From contig NZ_CP108071.1 in NCBI RefSeq assembly GCF_036178845.1, positions 186,001-250,000 on the forward strand: 64,000 bases of DNA. Reading direction: 5' to 3'. Shown here one piece after another: positions 15,594-24,752 of this stretch (positions within the stretch are counted from its first letter, which is position 1; every line of letters starts with the position of its first letter). The DNA is from Streptomyces sp. NBC_00271 (lineage in GTDB: Bacteria; Actinomycetota; Actinomycetes; Streptomycetales; Streptomycetaceae). The notes beneath the pieces are model-generated. The model saw only the letters and a program-made list of their open reading frames with translations, ran no database searches and was not told the DNA's origin. Both the position numbers and the translations under genes were made by a program.

Positions 15594-17018
15594 TCAGCGG
15601 GCGGCGATCAGGGACTGAAGGCGCTTGGTCCACTCCTTGGCCTCCGGCAGATCACGGACCGGCGTACTGAAGTTCCCGCGGTTGTCCGGGGAGACGGGCG
15701 TCGTGGCGTCGGTGATCATCTTGCTGGTGATGCCGACCGGGGAGGCGGCCGGTGCCAGTTCCATGACGGACAGGTTCGGGATGATGACGACGTCGTCCTT
15801 GGGGTTGACCTTGGCCGACATCGCCCACATCACCTGGGGCAGGTTGAAGGGGTCGATGTCCTCGTCGACGACGATCACCTGGGTGACGTAGCCGAGGCCG
15901 TGGGGAGTGGTCATCGCGCGCATGCCGACCGCCTTGGCGAAGCCGCCGTAGCGCTTCTTCGTGGAGATGATCACGGTGAGGCCGTGGGTGTACATCGCGT
16001 TGACCGCCTGCACCTCGGGGAACTCGGCGCGCAGTTGCTTCAGCAGCGGGACACAGGTGTTCGGTCCGACCAGGTAGTCCACCTCGGTCCAGGGCATGCC
16101 CAGGTAGAGCGATTCGAAGATCGGGTCGGTGCGGTGGGAGACCCGGTCGACGCGGATCACCGGCATCCGCCGTCCGCCGGAGTAATGGCCGGTGAACTCG
16201 CCGAAGGGGCCCTCGATCTGGCGCTTGCGGCTCTCGATCACGCCCTCGATGACGACCTCGGAGCCCCAGGGGACGTCGAATCCGGTGAGCGGCGCCGTGG
16301 CGATGGGCGCGGGCGCGCCGCGCAGGGCACCGGCCATCTCGTACTCGGACCGGTCGTAGCCCATCGGCATACCGGCCGCGATGGTCATCACCGGATCGTT
16401 GCCCAGAGTGATCGCGATGGGCAGGTCCTCGCCGAGGCTCTCGGCCTTGCGCAGATGCAGGGCCACGTCATGCATCGGAACCGGCTGGATGGCGAGCCGA
16501 CTGCGGCCGATGACCTCGATCCGGTAGATGCCGACGTTCTGCTTGCCGAAGTCGTCCGGGTCCTTCGGGTCGCGGGAGACCACGGCGCCCTTGTCCAGGT
16601 AGAAGCCGCCGTCGCCGTCGTTCAGCCGGAACAACGGGAGGATCTGGAACAGGTCGACGTCCGTCCCCTCCACGGTGTTCTCACGCCAGGGCGCGTCCCC
16701 GCGTCGCTCGGGCGCGACGGGGAAGGCGTCCCAGCGGCGCGCGAACTCCTCGACCTGGTCCTTGACCGGGGTGCCCGCGGGCAATCCCAGCGCGAGCGCG
16801 TGGTTGCGCCAGGAACCGTGGACGTTCATCGCGATCCGGGCATGGGAGAAACCCGTCACGTTGTCGAAGTACAGGGCGGGGGCTCCCTCGCCGATCCGGC
16901 CGGCCGCGTTGGCCGCGGCGGCCAGGTCGGGCTCGGGCAGGACCTCCTCGGTGATCTTCAGCAGCTGGCCCTCCTCCTCCAGCGTCGTCAGGAAGCTGCG
17001 CAGGTCGTCGTAGGCCAT
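15594..17018 (-). CDS. vdcC: UbiD-family non-oxidative hydroxyarylic acid decarboxylase, subunit C
   Basis: A 474-residue UbiD-type enzyme, the usual length. It converts 4-hydroxybenzoate or vanillate type acids to the phenol and CO2 with prenylated FMN in the cytoplasm. Seen are the QNVGIYRIEV and IAITLGNDPV strands, the Glu/Arg region FTGHYSGGRRMPVIRV and the prFMN/metal-binding GMPWTEVDY region. The ATG at 17018 is chosen over an in-frame start at 17126 because an AAGGAG lies just before it. Between the B (UbiX) and D genes it completes the vdcBCD order. Substrate preference cannot be read from sequence. Confidence 0.9.
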   Translation of the reverse strand: MAYDDLRSFLTTLEEEGQLLKITEEVLPEPDLAAAANAAGRIGEGAPALYFDNVTGFSHARIAMNVHGSWRNHALALGLPAGTPVKDQVEEFARRWDAFPVAPERRGDAPWRENTVEGTDVDLFQILPLFRLNDGDGGFYLDKGAVVSRDPKDPDDFGKQNVGIYRIEVIGRSRLAIQPVPMHDVALHLRKAESLGEDLPIAITLGNDPVMTIAAGMPMGYDRSEYEMAGALRGAPAPIATAPLTGFDVPWGSEVVIEGVIESRKRQIEGPFGEFTGHYSGGRRMPVIRVDRVSHRTDPIFESLYLGMPWTEVDYLVGPNTCVPLLKQLRAEFPEVQAVNAMYTHGLTVIISTKKRYGGFAKAVGMRAMTTPHGLGYVTQVIVVDEDIDPFNLPQVMWAMSAKVNPKDDVVIIPNLSVMELAPAASPVGITSKMITDATTPVSPDNRGNFSTPVRDLPEAKEWTKRLQSLIAAR

Positions 17019-17031
17019 GTCCGGCTCCTTC

Positions 17032-17628
17032 TCAGGCGACTGGGTGGATGGGGGCGGTCCGGACGGCGCGCATGCCCTCCCAGCGCTTGGCGGCGGGGGC
17101 GGGCAGTGCGAGCTGGTCGAGGACACGGACGGTGATGTGATCGACGATGTCGTCGACCGAGGCGGGGTGGTTGTAGAAGGCGGGCATGGGCGGCACGATC
17201 CGCACTCCTTTGCGGGCCAGGTCGAGCATGTTCTCCAGATGGATCTCGCTCAGCGGCGTCTCACGCGGTACGAGCACCAGAGGACGCCGCTCCTTGAGCA
17301 CCACGTCGGCGGCACGGCCGACCAGGCCCTCGCCGTAACCCGCACGGATACCGGCCAACGTCTTCATGGAGCACGGCACAATGACCATGCCGTCGGTCCG
17401 GAACGAGCCCGACGCGATGGTCGCCCCCTGATCCTCGGGGTTGTGCACCACGTCGGCGAGATCCGCGACCTCGCGGACACTGCGACCGGTCTCCAGTTCG
17501 ATGGTGGTCCGCGCCCAGCGACTGAGAATCAGATGGGTCTCCACCTCGGGCAGCTCCGCCAGCCGCTGCAACAGCCGAAACCCGAGCACAGCGCCCGTGG
17601 CTCCGGTCATCCCCACGATCAGCCGCAC
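17032..17628 (-). CDS. vdcB: UbiX-like flavin prenyltransferase, subunit B of the decarboxylase
   Basis: A 198-residue UbiX/Pad1 flavoprotein that makes prenylated FMN for the UbiD partner. It shows the N-terminal flavin loop RLIVGMTGATGAVLG, VIVPCSMKTLAGI and the dimethylallyl-phosphate site PLVLVPRETPLSEIH. The GTG at 17628 is preferred, because AAGGAG lies 9 nt upstream and the protein then starts exactly at the conserved strand; an ATG at 17718 would add 30 non-conserved residues. The operon is divergent from the AraC gene, with 88 bp between starts. Confidence 0.88.
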   Translation of the reverse strand: MRLIVGMTGATGAVLGFRLLQRLAELPEVETHLILSRWARTTIELETGRSVREVADLADVVHNPEDQGATIASGSFRTDGMVIVPCSMKTLAGIRAGYGEGLVGRAADVVLKERRPLVLVPRETPLSEIHLENMLDLARKGVRIVPPMPAFYNHPASVDDIVDHITVRVLDQLALPAPAAKRWEGMRAVRTAPIHPVA

Positions 17629-17716
17629 GTCGATCAACTCCTTGCTTCCGGGCTTTCCCTCGCCTTCGACGCTATGGGCCGCGCGGTCGGCCAGAGCGGT
17701 AGCCTGGGGACCGGTC

Positions 17717-18616
17717 ATGGGAAAAAACCGACAGCCTTCCGTTGCCGAGGTGTCGTACCGGCCCTCACTGAGCGCGCCCATAGGGATGGACATCCTCGAC
17801 TTCGCCGAACTGTCCACACGCGGAGACCGGCGGGGATTGGACCTGTCCAGTCCGCTCCGGCCCGCCTTCCACCATCTGATCCACGTCAGGAAGGGCCCGG
17901 TCCGGCACACCGTGGACTTCCAGGACCACACACTTGACTCGGGCTCCTGGCTCTGGGTGCGGGCCGGCCAGGTCCACCAGTACGTCCCCCGGGATCACCT
18001 CGCCGCGCGGGGCACCATCATCATCTGGCAACCCGGTTTCGTGCCCGCGGAGCCTCCCCACGACGGCTCGCCCATGCTCCTCACCAGCCGGCACGCCCGC
18101 TCCGCCGGCCTCGCGCTGCACCACCTCGCCCACGAATACAGCGACCTGGCCTCCATTCCCCTCGACGCCCACATCGAGACACTGCGCCACCTCCTCAGCG
18201 TCCTGCTGCTGCGTCTGACCCACGCCTGTCCGGGCCCGGCGTCGCCCGGGTCGGGCGGCGATGTCTTCCGCCGCTTCCGTGCCGCCGTCGAACGCGACTT
18301 CGCCGACTCCCACCACGTCAACGACTACGCCGCCGCGCTCGGCTACAGCGTCCGCACTCTGTCCCGCGCCGCCCGCGCCGCGACCGGCTCCACCGCCAAG
18401 CAGTACCTCGACGCCCGTATCCTCCTGGAAGCCCGGCGGCTTCTGGTCCACACCGATGCCACCTCCGCCGAGATATCCCGCCGACTGGGCTTCCCGGACC
18501 CCAGCGACTTCACGAAGTTCTTCCGGAAACGTGACGGCGCGACGCCACTGCGATTCCGTGCGGTGGCCCGAGGAAGAGCTCGGGGGATGATCTCCACCCC
18601 GGCGTCCGTCGAGTAG
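17717..18616 (+). CDS. AraC-family transcriptional regulator
   Basis: A 299-residue regulator with an N-terminal cupin sensing domain (GSWLWVRAGQVHQYVP) and a C-terminal double HTH (about 195-285: YAAALGYSVRTLSRAAR, then SAEISRRLGFPDPSDFTKFF). Sequences like this often sit next to aromatic catabolic genes. Its divergent position, 88 bp from vdcB, makes it the likely activator of vdcBCD in response to an aromatic acid. The ATG at 17717 follows GGGGA; a TAGCCT-like -10 at about 17700 suggests a very short leader. Confidence 0.88.
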   Translation: MGKNRQPSVAEVSYRPSLSAPIGMDILDFAELSTRGDRRGLDLSSPLRPAFHHLIHVRKGPVRHTVDFQDHTLDSGSWLWVRAGQVHQYVPRDHLAARGTIIIWQPGFVPAEPPHDGSPMLLTSRHARSAGLALHHLAHEYSDLASIPLDAHIETLRHLLSVLLLRLTHACPGPASPGSGGDVFRRFRAAVERDFADSHHVNDYAAALGYSVRTLSRAARAATGSTAKQYLDARILLEARRLLVHTDATSAEISRRLGFPDPSDFTKFFRKRDGATPLRFRAVARGRARGMISTPASVE

Positions 18617-18718
18617 ACCCTCCAGACCCGCTCCGACGCGTCCGCCCACCCTCTCTCCGTCGCTTGGCGGTCGCCCGTTACGGTGAGATGCCCGATGCGG
18701 CCGAGACAGGAGAAACAT

Positions 18719-19521
18719 ATGAGCAGTGCCCCGGCCGCAGCTGTGCCGTTCGACCAGTTCCTCGCGCAACTGAGCGCCGGCCTGCCTCCCGCCCCGACGG
18801 CGACTCGGCGACCAGCCCCGAGCCGCCGTCCTGGCTTCGACAGGTGATCGCCGTGCTGTACGACGGCCAGGATGCCGCCGCCGCGAAGGGCTGGGCGCTG
18901 CGCCTTCATGGCGAACTGGAACGCCTCGGTGGCCAGGTGCCCCTCGCTGTGGTGCACGACTGGCACGTCCACGGCGTGGTACCGATGCTGGCCGAGGCGA
19001 ATGCCCGGCATGGCGGGTCGGCGGAGCCCCAGCAGGTGGTAGGACGGCTGCACACCCGGGCGCTGGCGGGCGAGCACATCTCGGAGGCCGAGTGGAACGC
19101 GGCGCTCGTACCGGCGCTGCGGGATGTCTACCGCCTTGCCTACGCCTACGGGGACGCCTTCTCCAATGCCTACGCCGGCGCCCACGCGTACGCGATCGAC
19201 AACGACTACGGCCAGGAGCGGGCCGACGGGTTCGCCCGCACCTACGCCGAACTCAACACCACCGCCAATGCCCGGTCCTTCGCTGACGCCAACGCCCTGA
19301 CGCACGCAGGTGCGGCGGCGGACGCCTTCACGGCGGCGGACGCACAAACCTATGCCGAAGCCTGGCCGTTCGCCCATGTGCAGGTTTATGCCCACGCCTG
19401 CGCCCACCAGGGCGGGTCGGCGGCCAACGGCCGGACGGCCGACCAGGACGAGCGGCTCCGGGCGACTTACCGACACCTCGCCGACCGGCTCACCGACAGC
19501 CTGGCGCGGGCCCCTGCCTGA
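18719..19521 (+). pseudogene. Ala/Tyr-rich protein of unknown function, frameshifted near its 5' end
   Basis: A good start (ATG 18719, AGGAG six bases upstream) opens MSSAPAAAVPFDQFLAQLSA, but this frame stops after 42 codons. The main coding frame (VIAVLYDGQDAAAAKGWALR onward, to 19521) lies in the -1 frame. The switch is needed near 18780-18797, in a C-rich stretch. The C-terminal half has degenerate Ala/Tyr repeats (AYAYGDAFSNAYAGAHAYA) of a kind seen in Streptomyces proteins annotated SpcZ-like. One lost base, or a sequencing error, explains the break. An alternative start at 18664 in the main frame has no ribosome-binding site. Function unknown. Confidence 0.6.
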
Positions 19522-19541
19522 GCCGGGTGAGTCCGCTCCGG

Positions 19542-19572
19542 GGGGCCGGTGCCGCCCTGTGGCACCGGCCCC
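19542..19572. terminator. hairpin terminator
   Basis: A perfect 12-bp stem (GGGGCCGGTGCC / GGCACCGGCCCC) with a 7-nt loop, followed by GAAAAAC. It separates the plus-strand Ala/Tyr-rich gene from the minus-strand dioxygenase remnant. Confidence 0.8.
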
Positions 19573-19642
19573 GAAAAACGTTCCCGATGCCGCTTCGACA
19601 ACCTCACATGCGGTGTCCGGCGAACTCCCGGGGTTCCGCCGT

Positions 19643-20262
19643 TCAGGCCTGCGGCGGCTGGCCCTTGATGGCGACCCGCTGCCCATAGCGCGCGTGCGGG
19701 TAATAGTCCCAGATGGCGTGGTGCTGGACGCAGCGGTTGTCCCAGAACACCAGTGTGTTGGGGGTCCAGCGGACACGGCAGCTCAGCATGGTCCTGTGCG
19801 CGACCACGTCGAACAGCATGTCGAGGAGCGCCCTGCTCTCGTCGCCGGACAGCTGCACGATGTGCGAGGTGTAGGCCGGGTTGACGAACAGCAGCTTGCG
19901 ACCGGTCTCAGGGTGGCATATCACCACTGGGTGTTCGTTCCTGGGCAGGACAGAGCCTGCCGGCGGGGTGTGGCCCTGCCAGGCGACGGCGTCGTCATGG
20001 ATCGCGGTCAGGTCGTCCAGGAAGATCCTCATGGCCGGCGACAGCATCTCGTAGGCGAGATGCATGTTGGCGAACATGGTGTCGCCGCCGCTGCCGGTCT
20101 CCGGGATCCGGGTGATGTAGAGCATCGACCCCAGTGCGAGTTCGGCGTTGGAGGTCCCGTCGGCGTGCCACCCGTGGCCGTCGACGTCGGTGGAGTCCTT
20201 GCTCGCGCTGATCTCCAACCCCGTCTCGTCGGTGGATCGGCCACGCAGGTCGACGAGAGTTC
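19643..20262 (-). pseudogene. TauD/TfdA-type Fe(II)/2-oxoglutarate dioxygenase, 5'-truncated
   Basis: The frame reads VDLRGRSTDETGLEISAS, then WHADGTSN with the iron-binding HxD, and near the end VQHHAIWDYYPHARYGQR with the distal His and the 2-oxoglutarate Arg. About 80 N-terminal residues are missing. Upstream the frame runs into another gene fragment at about 20250-20262. Such enzymes hydroxylate amino acids in peptide natural-product pathways, fitting the NRPS fragment nearby. An internal start at 20218 would give only the C-terminal 191 residues. Confidence 0.7.
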
Positions 20263-20667
20263 GAGGAGCGCTCGGCAGACGGTGTCCTGCGCCGCCATGA
20301 AGACCTCTGGATCGGAGTGCTCGGGCACCCGCTGAGGCGGCATCACCGCGAGGACCCGGAGCCCGAGTTCGTGTGCCAGGCGGTAGAAGTCGAGAGCGCC
20401 GCGGGTCATGGCCCGGACTATGCCGTCGAACAGCCGACTCGATAGGAAGCCCGGCGGGAACTCACCGCGGACCCGGTAGACCTGCCAGTTCTCCAGAGTG
20501 GCGATGAAGTGGGCGCTGAAGCCGAGGGTCGACACCAGCGGGAGGGTCAGCCCGCCGAGGCCGGATACGCCCAGCTCATCCAGGAAGCCCCGGTAGTACC
20601 GGTCCGCTTCGGGCTTACGGAACACGCCATCGCCGTCATCCACGCGAACCGGCAGCTCACGACGCAC
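20255..20667 (-). pseudogene. fragment of an SGNH/GSCFA-like hydrolase gene
   Basis: About 135 codons in a frame different from the dioxygenase contain GFSAHFIATLENWQVYR and GLRVLAVMPPQRVPEHSDPE, a pattern I associate with SGNH-like proteins encoded beside peptide-synthetase genes. The frame loses similarity after MAAQDTVCRALLEL, where the dioxygenase fragment begins. No complete domain remains. Family assignment is tentative. Confidence 0.4.
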
Positions 20668-20669
20668 AG

Positions 20670-21530
20670 TTGGATGCCGCCGCGGAGCGGCTCGCGGGCC
20701 GGTTGCGCAGCAAGGGCATCGGTTCGGGAGCGCTCGTCGAGGTGCGGGCGAGCCGAACGGAGCGGCTCCTGGTCGGCCTGCTCGGAGTCCTGAAGGCGGG
20801 TGCGGCGTATATTCCGCTCGACCCGGAGTACCCGGCGGAACGGCTCGACTTCATCACCGGCGACACCTGCGCCGTACTGGAGTTGGGAGACGCCGAGCTC
20901 TCAGCCGTCACCGAGGACACCGGCGAGCCGAACAAGCCGGCCACCGCGTCGCCGGAACCGGACGACCTGGCCTATGTGATCTACACCTCCGGTTCGACCG
21001 GCCGCCCCAAGGGCGTGCAGATCGAACACGGTTCGCTCGTCAACCTACTGCTGGCCATGCGCGACCTGCTCGACGCCCGGCGGGCCCATCGCTGGTTGGC
21101 GTCGGCCTCGGCGGCGTTCGACATGTCCGTGCCGGAGCTCTATCTCCCTCTGGTGACCGGCGGCACGATCGTCATGGTGAGCGAGACCCAGACGCGTGAG
21201 GGAGCGGCGCTGCGCGAGCTGATCGCCCGGCATGAGGTCACCCACATGCAGGCGACCCCGACCGGCTGGTCGATGCTCCTGGACGTCGGCTTCGACGCGC
21301 CCGGCATCACCGCGATCACCGGAGGCGAGGCACTGACCTTGACGCTCGCTCAGCGGTTGCGCCCTAAAGTGGGCAGACTCGTCAACCTCTACGGGCCGAC
21401 CGAGACGACGGTCTGGTCAATGGCCGACGAGATCGGTCCGGAGACCGACCGGGTGACCATCGGCCACCCGCTGGCGAACACCCGGGTGTACGTGCTCGAC
21501 GAGCGCCTGACACCCGTACCCGCGAGGCTG
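20670..21530 (+). pseudogene. NRPS adenylation-domain fragment
   Basis: The adenylation core is present as YTSGSTGRPKGVQIEH (A3), AFDMSVPELYLPL (A4, with the Asp that binds the amino group) and NLYGPTETTVWS (A5), ending at RVYVLDERLTPVP. The first part of the domain, the A8-A10 motifs, and any carrier or condensation domain are missing. It starts within a few bases of the divergent SGNH fragment, so both are cut at the same point. It cannot make a working synthetase. Confidence 0.85.
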
Positions 21531-21902
21531 CATGACGTCCCGAGACCGCGGAAATGGTCCCAGTCGACCTGCCGCTCCCCATACGGCGGCTTCGGGCCTG
21601 CCAGAGGATCGCATGTGACGGCCGTGACCGCGGCGCCGATGGGGACCGCCTCGCCGCTGAGTAAACTCGGCTTCAGCATCCTGAACTGCCGTGACTCCGT
21701 TAAGTAACTGGTTGGTCGCGGGATTTCGTCACCCCTTTCCGCAATTCTTGATTGTTTAATCCACAACTTGTTAGGGTTGAGTGCAGAAAGATGTGCGGCA
21801 TCCCAGGGCCACCCCGATACCGGATCGAGATTCACAATCGGCCCGTGCGGCCGCATCAGAGGAAGCCCCGCGCCCTTCGCCGATCACCCAAGGAGTTGCA
21901 GC

Positions 21903-22697
21903 ATGGATCTGAATCTCGCCAACAAGGTCGTCGTCGTCACCGGCGCCAGCCGCGGCGTCGGCCTTGCGACCGTACAGTCCTTCGTCCAGGAGGGCGCGAC
22001 TGTCGTCGCCGGAGCCCGCACCGTCTCGACGGCATTGCAGGAACTCGCCGCCCATGCTCAAGTGCTGTCCGTCTCGGTGGACCTGGCCACCAGCGCCGGG
22101 CCGCAACAGCTCGTCGACGCAGCCGTTCAGCTGTTCGGCGGAGTGGACGTCCTCGTCAACAACGTGGGTGCCGTCAGCCCTCGACTGCAGGGCATCGCCT
22201 CCATCACGGACGAACAGTGGCTCGAATCCCTGAATCTGAACCTGATGAGCGCAGTCCGCGCCTCGCGTGCCGCCCTGCCCAGCCTGCTGGAACGCCAGGG
22301 CACCATCGTCAACATCAGTTCGGTCAACGCATTCCTCCCCGACCCCGGTGTCGCCGACTACACCGTCTCCAAGGCCGCGCTCACCAACTTCTCCAAGGCG
22401 CTCTCCAAGGAGGTCGGCCCCCAGGGCGTGCGCATCAACACCGTCAGCCCCGGCCCGATCACGACCGACATCTGGACCGCAGAGAGCGGCCTGGTCGGCA
22501 CCATCGCTGCCGCCATGGGGGTCGACATGGAAACGGCGACCGACCAGTTCGTGGCCGAGCTCGGCGGTTTCGCGACGGGCCGCTTCACCCGCCCCGAGGA
22601 AGTCGCGGACCTCATCGTCATGATCGCCAGCAGCCGCGCCGGCAACGTCACCGGCGCCGACTTCGTCATCGACGGCGGACTCATCAAAACCCTCTGA
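21903..22697 (+). CDS. short-chain dehydrogenase/reductase
   Basis: A 264-residue classical SDR: VVVVTGASRGVGLA (TGxxxGxG cofactor loop), NNVG, the catalytic Ser in NISSVNAF, the Y-x-x-x-K in DYTVSKAAL, and the C-terminal GADFVIDGGLIKTL. The ATG at 21903 follows AAGGAG. It is closely similar along its whole length to the SDR at 47834-48628, indicating a paralogous pair. The arginine-free cofactor loop leaves NAD versus NADP open. Nothing recognisable lies in 21708-21902. Confidence 0.9.
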   Translation: MDLNLANKVVVVTGASRGVGLATVQSFVQEGATVVAGARTVSTALQELAAHAQVLSVSVDLATSAGPQQLVDAAVQLFGGVDVLVNNVGAVSPRLQGIASITDEQWLESLNLNLMSAVRASRAALPSLLERQGTIVNISSVNAFLPDPGVADYTVSKAALTNFSKALSKEVGPQGVRINTVSPGPITTDIWTAESGLVGTIAAAMGVDMETATDQFVAELGGFATGRFTRPEEVADLIVMIASSRAGNVTGADFVIDGGLIKTL

Positions 22698-22949
22698 CCC
22701 CTCCTGCATGCTTCGGCCGACCCGGATGGCCTGCCCCCAGACAACGGCCTGCGCACCGGTTATAGACGTTCGGAGCCGATCTCGAAATCGCTCATTGATG
22801 CGAGGCGCACTGCGCCGTCCGGTCGGCAAACTGGGGCATGCGGTCACGCAAGACAGAAAGGGCAGCCGCCCCTGCCCTCACCGAGGGCCGGTTACGGCGC
22901 CCCTGGGCCGCACAGGTTCCGGTTCACCCCCTTCGCGCACCACTGATGG

Positions 22950-22977
22950 TTGACCGTTAAACTTTATCGGGTACAGT
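22950..22977 (+). promoter_or_regulatory. SigA-type promoter TTGACC-N16-TACAGT
   Basis: A near-consensus -35 and -10 at 16-bp spacing in a locally A/T-richer stretch, reading toward the azoreductase. The implied leader is about 180 nt and contains the 23103-23133 inverted repeat. Confidence 0.5.
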
Positions 22978-23102
22978 GAAGGAGTCGGGGCAAGCGAGAC
23001 CGCCTGACTCCCCGACCGCCCGGCTACTGATGCCGGCCGCGTCACGGCACGCGACGAGCACCCGGGTCGACTCACCATTCGTCCGCTCCCTGCGGCTGCG
23101 GC

Positions 23103-23133
23103 CATTCCATCTCCACATCCTGGTTATGGAATG
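23103..23133. promoter_or_regulatory. inverted repeat CATTCCAT-N15-ATGGAATG before the azoreductase gene
   Basis: Perfect 8-bp arms, 31 bp upstream of the azoreductase start. It could be an operator for a redox- or xenobiotic-sensing repressor, or an RNA hairpin in the leader. Confidence 0.45.
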
Positions 23134-23163
23134 ATCAATCCTGAACGTCTAAGGAAGAGAACT

Positions 23164-23775
23164 ATGCCTCACCTGCTCCACATCGACTCCAGCTCGCGCG
23201 GCGCCGACTCCCTCACCCGGCAGATCAGCGCCAGGTATGTCGCCGCCTGGCGCCGGCAGAACCCTGAAGGCACCGTGACCTACCGGGACGTGACCGTAAA
23301 CGTGCCGAACTTCGTTTCGGCGGACTGGGTCACCGGCGTCTTCGCTCCGGCCGAGCACCACACGCTGCAGACCAAGGCCGCAGTCGACGCATCCTCCGCA
23401 CTCATCAGCGAGGTGGAGGCCGCCGACGTGCTGGTTCTCGGTGTACCGATGTACAACTTCAATGTCCCTGCGACCTTCAAAGCCTGGATCGACCAGATCT
23501 GCATGGCAGGTCGGACCTTCACATACGGCGAGGACGGCCCGCGCGGTGTGCTCGCCGGCAAGAAGGCCGTCATCGCGCGTGCGTCCGGCAGCGACTTCAG
23601 CAACCCCGCGTTCGCCCCCATGGACTTCCATGCCCCTTACCTGCGCGGCGTCCTCGGGTTCATCGGCATAACTGATATCGAGTTCATCTCTGTCAGTGGA
23701 ATGACCCCCGAGCAGGTCAACGCCGGACTCGCCGATGCCGACCAGGCTATTGCCGCGTCCCTCAAGGCTCTCTGA
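23164..23775 (+). CDS. FMN-dependent NADH-azoreductase
   Basis: 203 residues of the AzoR flavodoxin-fold family: the FMN phosphate loop HIDSSSRGADSLTRQ, the isoalloxazine motif VPMYNFNVPATFKAWIDQ, and YLRGVLGFIGITDIEFI near the C-terminus. It reduces azo bonds and quinones with NADH as a cytoplasmic dimer. The ATG at 23164 follows AAGGAAGAG. A TetR gene lies downstream on the same strand, past a terminator. Confidence 0.92.
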   Translation: MPHLLHIDSSSRGADSLTRQISARYVAAWRRQNPEGTVTYRDVTVNVPNFVSADWVTGVFAPAEHHTLQTKAAVDASSALISEVEAADVLVLGVPMYNFNVPATFKAWIDQICMAGRTFTYGEDGPRGVLAGKKAVIARASGSDFSNPAFAPMDFHAPYLRGVLGFIGITDIEFISVSGMTPEQVNAGLADADQAIAASLKAL

Positions 23776-23806
23776 CGACTTCGGCCAGGAATAGGGGACC
23801 ATCCGG

Positions 23807-23859
23807 CGCGGCAGCCGAGGACGAGTTGCTCGTGCAGCACGCTTCCCTCGGCTGCCGCG
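23807..23859 (+). terminator. long hairpin after the azoreductase gene
   Basis: 14-bp perfect arms (CGCGGCAGCCGAGG and its complement) enclose a 25-nt loop with its own small ACGAG/CTCGT hairpin. Its position, 32 bp after the stop, fits a terminator. The remaining 23860-24140 shows no gene. Confidence 0.6.
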
Positions 23860-24140
23860 TCGTCCGGCTGCTTTCTCAGCGCCGCTGGGATGCCCGGGAA
23901 CTGCCTCGCAGAACGCTTCCGCCCGCCTCCCGTCAGGCTCTGCTCAGACGAGTGCAGGGCCGATGCCACCTCTTCCGGATGGAAGAACGCGTACGCATCG
24001 GCCCACGTGGGAGATACATTCAGCCGGGGCGACGCGGTCTGACGCGCCGGATGGGGCACCCCGCCACGCCCGGCGGCCGACGCGCCGTCGACAGACATGG
24101 GCCGACTGACAGGAACCACGCACGAGGGCTGCCGTCGTTC

Positions 24141-24177
24141 TTGATGATTCAGACCATAACCATTAGCTTGGCGCCCA
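24141..24177 (+). promoter_or_regulatory. promoter of the TetR gene, probably leaderless
   Basis: TTGATG (24141-24146), a 17-bp spacer and TAGCTT (24164-24169) place the transcript start at about 24176-24177, the A of the ATG. No ribosome-binding site precedes that ATG. The spacer holds ACCATAACCATTAGC, which may be the autoregulatory operator. Confidence 0.5.
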
Positions 24178-24752
24178 TGGCTCGCCCCCGGGAGTTCGAC
24201 AGAGACCAGGCGATAGACCGCGCGATGGGTCTGTTCTGGAGCCGCGGATACGGCGCGACCTCCCTGCAGGACCTCACTGCGGAACTCGGCATCGGCAGCG
24301 GCAGTCTGTACGCGGCGTTCGGCTCGAAGGAAAAGCTCTACGCCCTGGCCCTCGAGAGATACTGCTCCCACAACTCCGGAGCGCTCATCGCCGAACTGGA
24401 GTCGGCTGCCGACGTGCGATCCGCGCTGCGAGCGGCACTCGCGGCCATGGCCGAGGCGGACCTGTGCGACCCCGAACGGGGCTGTTTCCTGGTCAATGCC
24501 GCCACTGAGCGCTCTGCCGATCCGGCAACCGTGGACCGCGTCGGAGGGACGCTGCGCCTGGTGGAGAGCTCCATCGCCGGCGCGTTGGAACGGGGGCAGG
24601 CGCGTGGGGAACTGTCAGCTGACAAAGACCCCGCAGGGCTGGCCCGGTTCCTCACCACCTTCATCCAAGGGATGCGTCTCATGGGCAAGGCCCGCGTCGG
24701 CCGGGAATTCCTGGAGAGTGCTGTCTCCAACGCTCTGACCGTCCTGGACTGA
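24177..24752 (+). CDS. TetR/AcrR-family regulator
   Basis: 191 residues. The N-terminal HTH (about 10-50: AMGLFWSRGYGATSLQDL, LGIGSGSLYAAFGSKEKLY) is typical of TetR proteins that control oxidoreductase or efflux genes. The C-terminal ligand domain carries LCDPERGCFLVNAA. The leaderless ATG at 24177 is chosen; an upstream ATG at 24144 would add 11 residues inside the promoter. It lies downstream of the azoreductase, which is its most plausible target. Confidence 0.88.
   Translation: MARPREFDRDQAIDRAMGLFWSRGYGATSLQDLTAELGIGSGSLYAAFGSKEKLYALALERYCSHNSGALIAELESAADVRSALRAALAAMAEADLCDPERGCFLVNAATERSADPATVDRVGGTLRLVESSIAGALERGQARGELSADKDPAGLARFLTTFIQGMRLMGKARVGREFLESAVSNALTVLD

Larger units (their letters stand above)
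22698..23163. other. gap between SDR and azoreductase genes
   Basis: No coding sequence is supported. It holds a sigma-70-type promoter (22950-22977) and an inverted repeat (23103-23133), both listed separately. Confidence 0.6.

Noticed and set aside
15528..17135. 535-codon plus-strand frame
   Set aside because: Antisense to the UbiD-type decarboxylase gene.
20670..21530. Working NRPS module
   Set aside because: Only an internal part of one adenylation domain is present.
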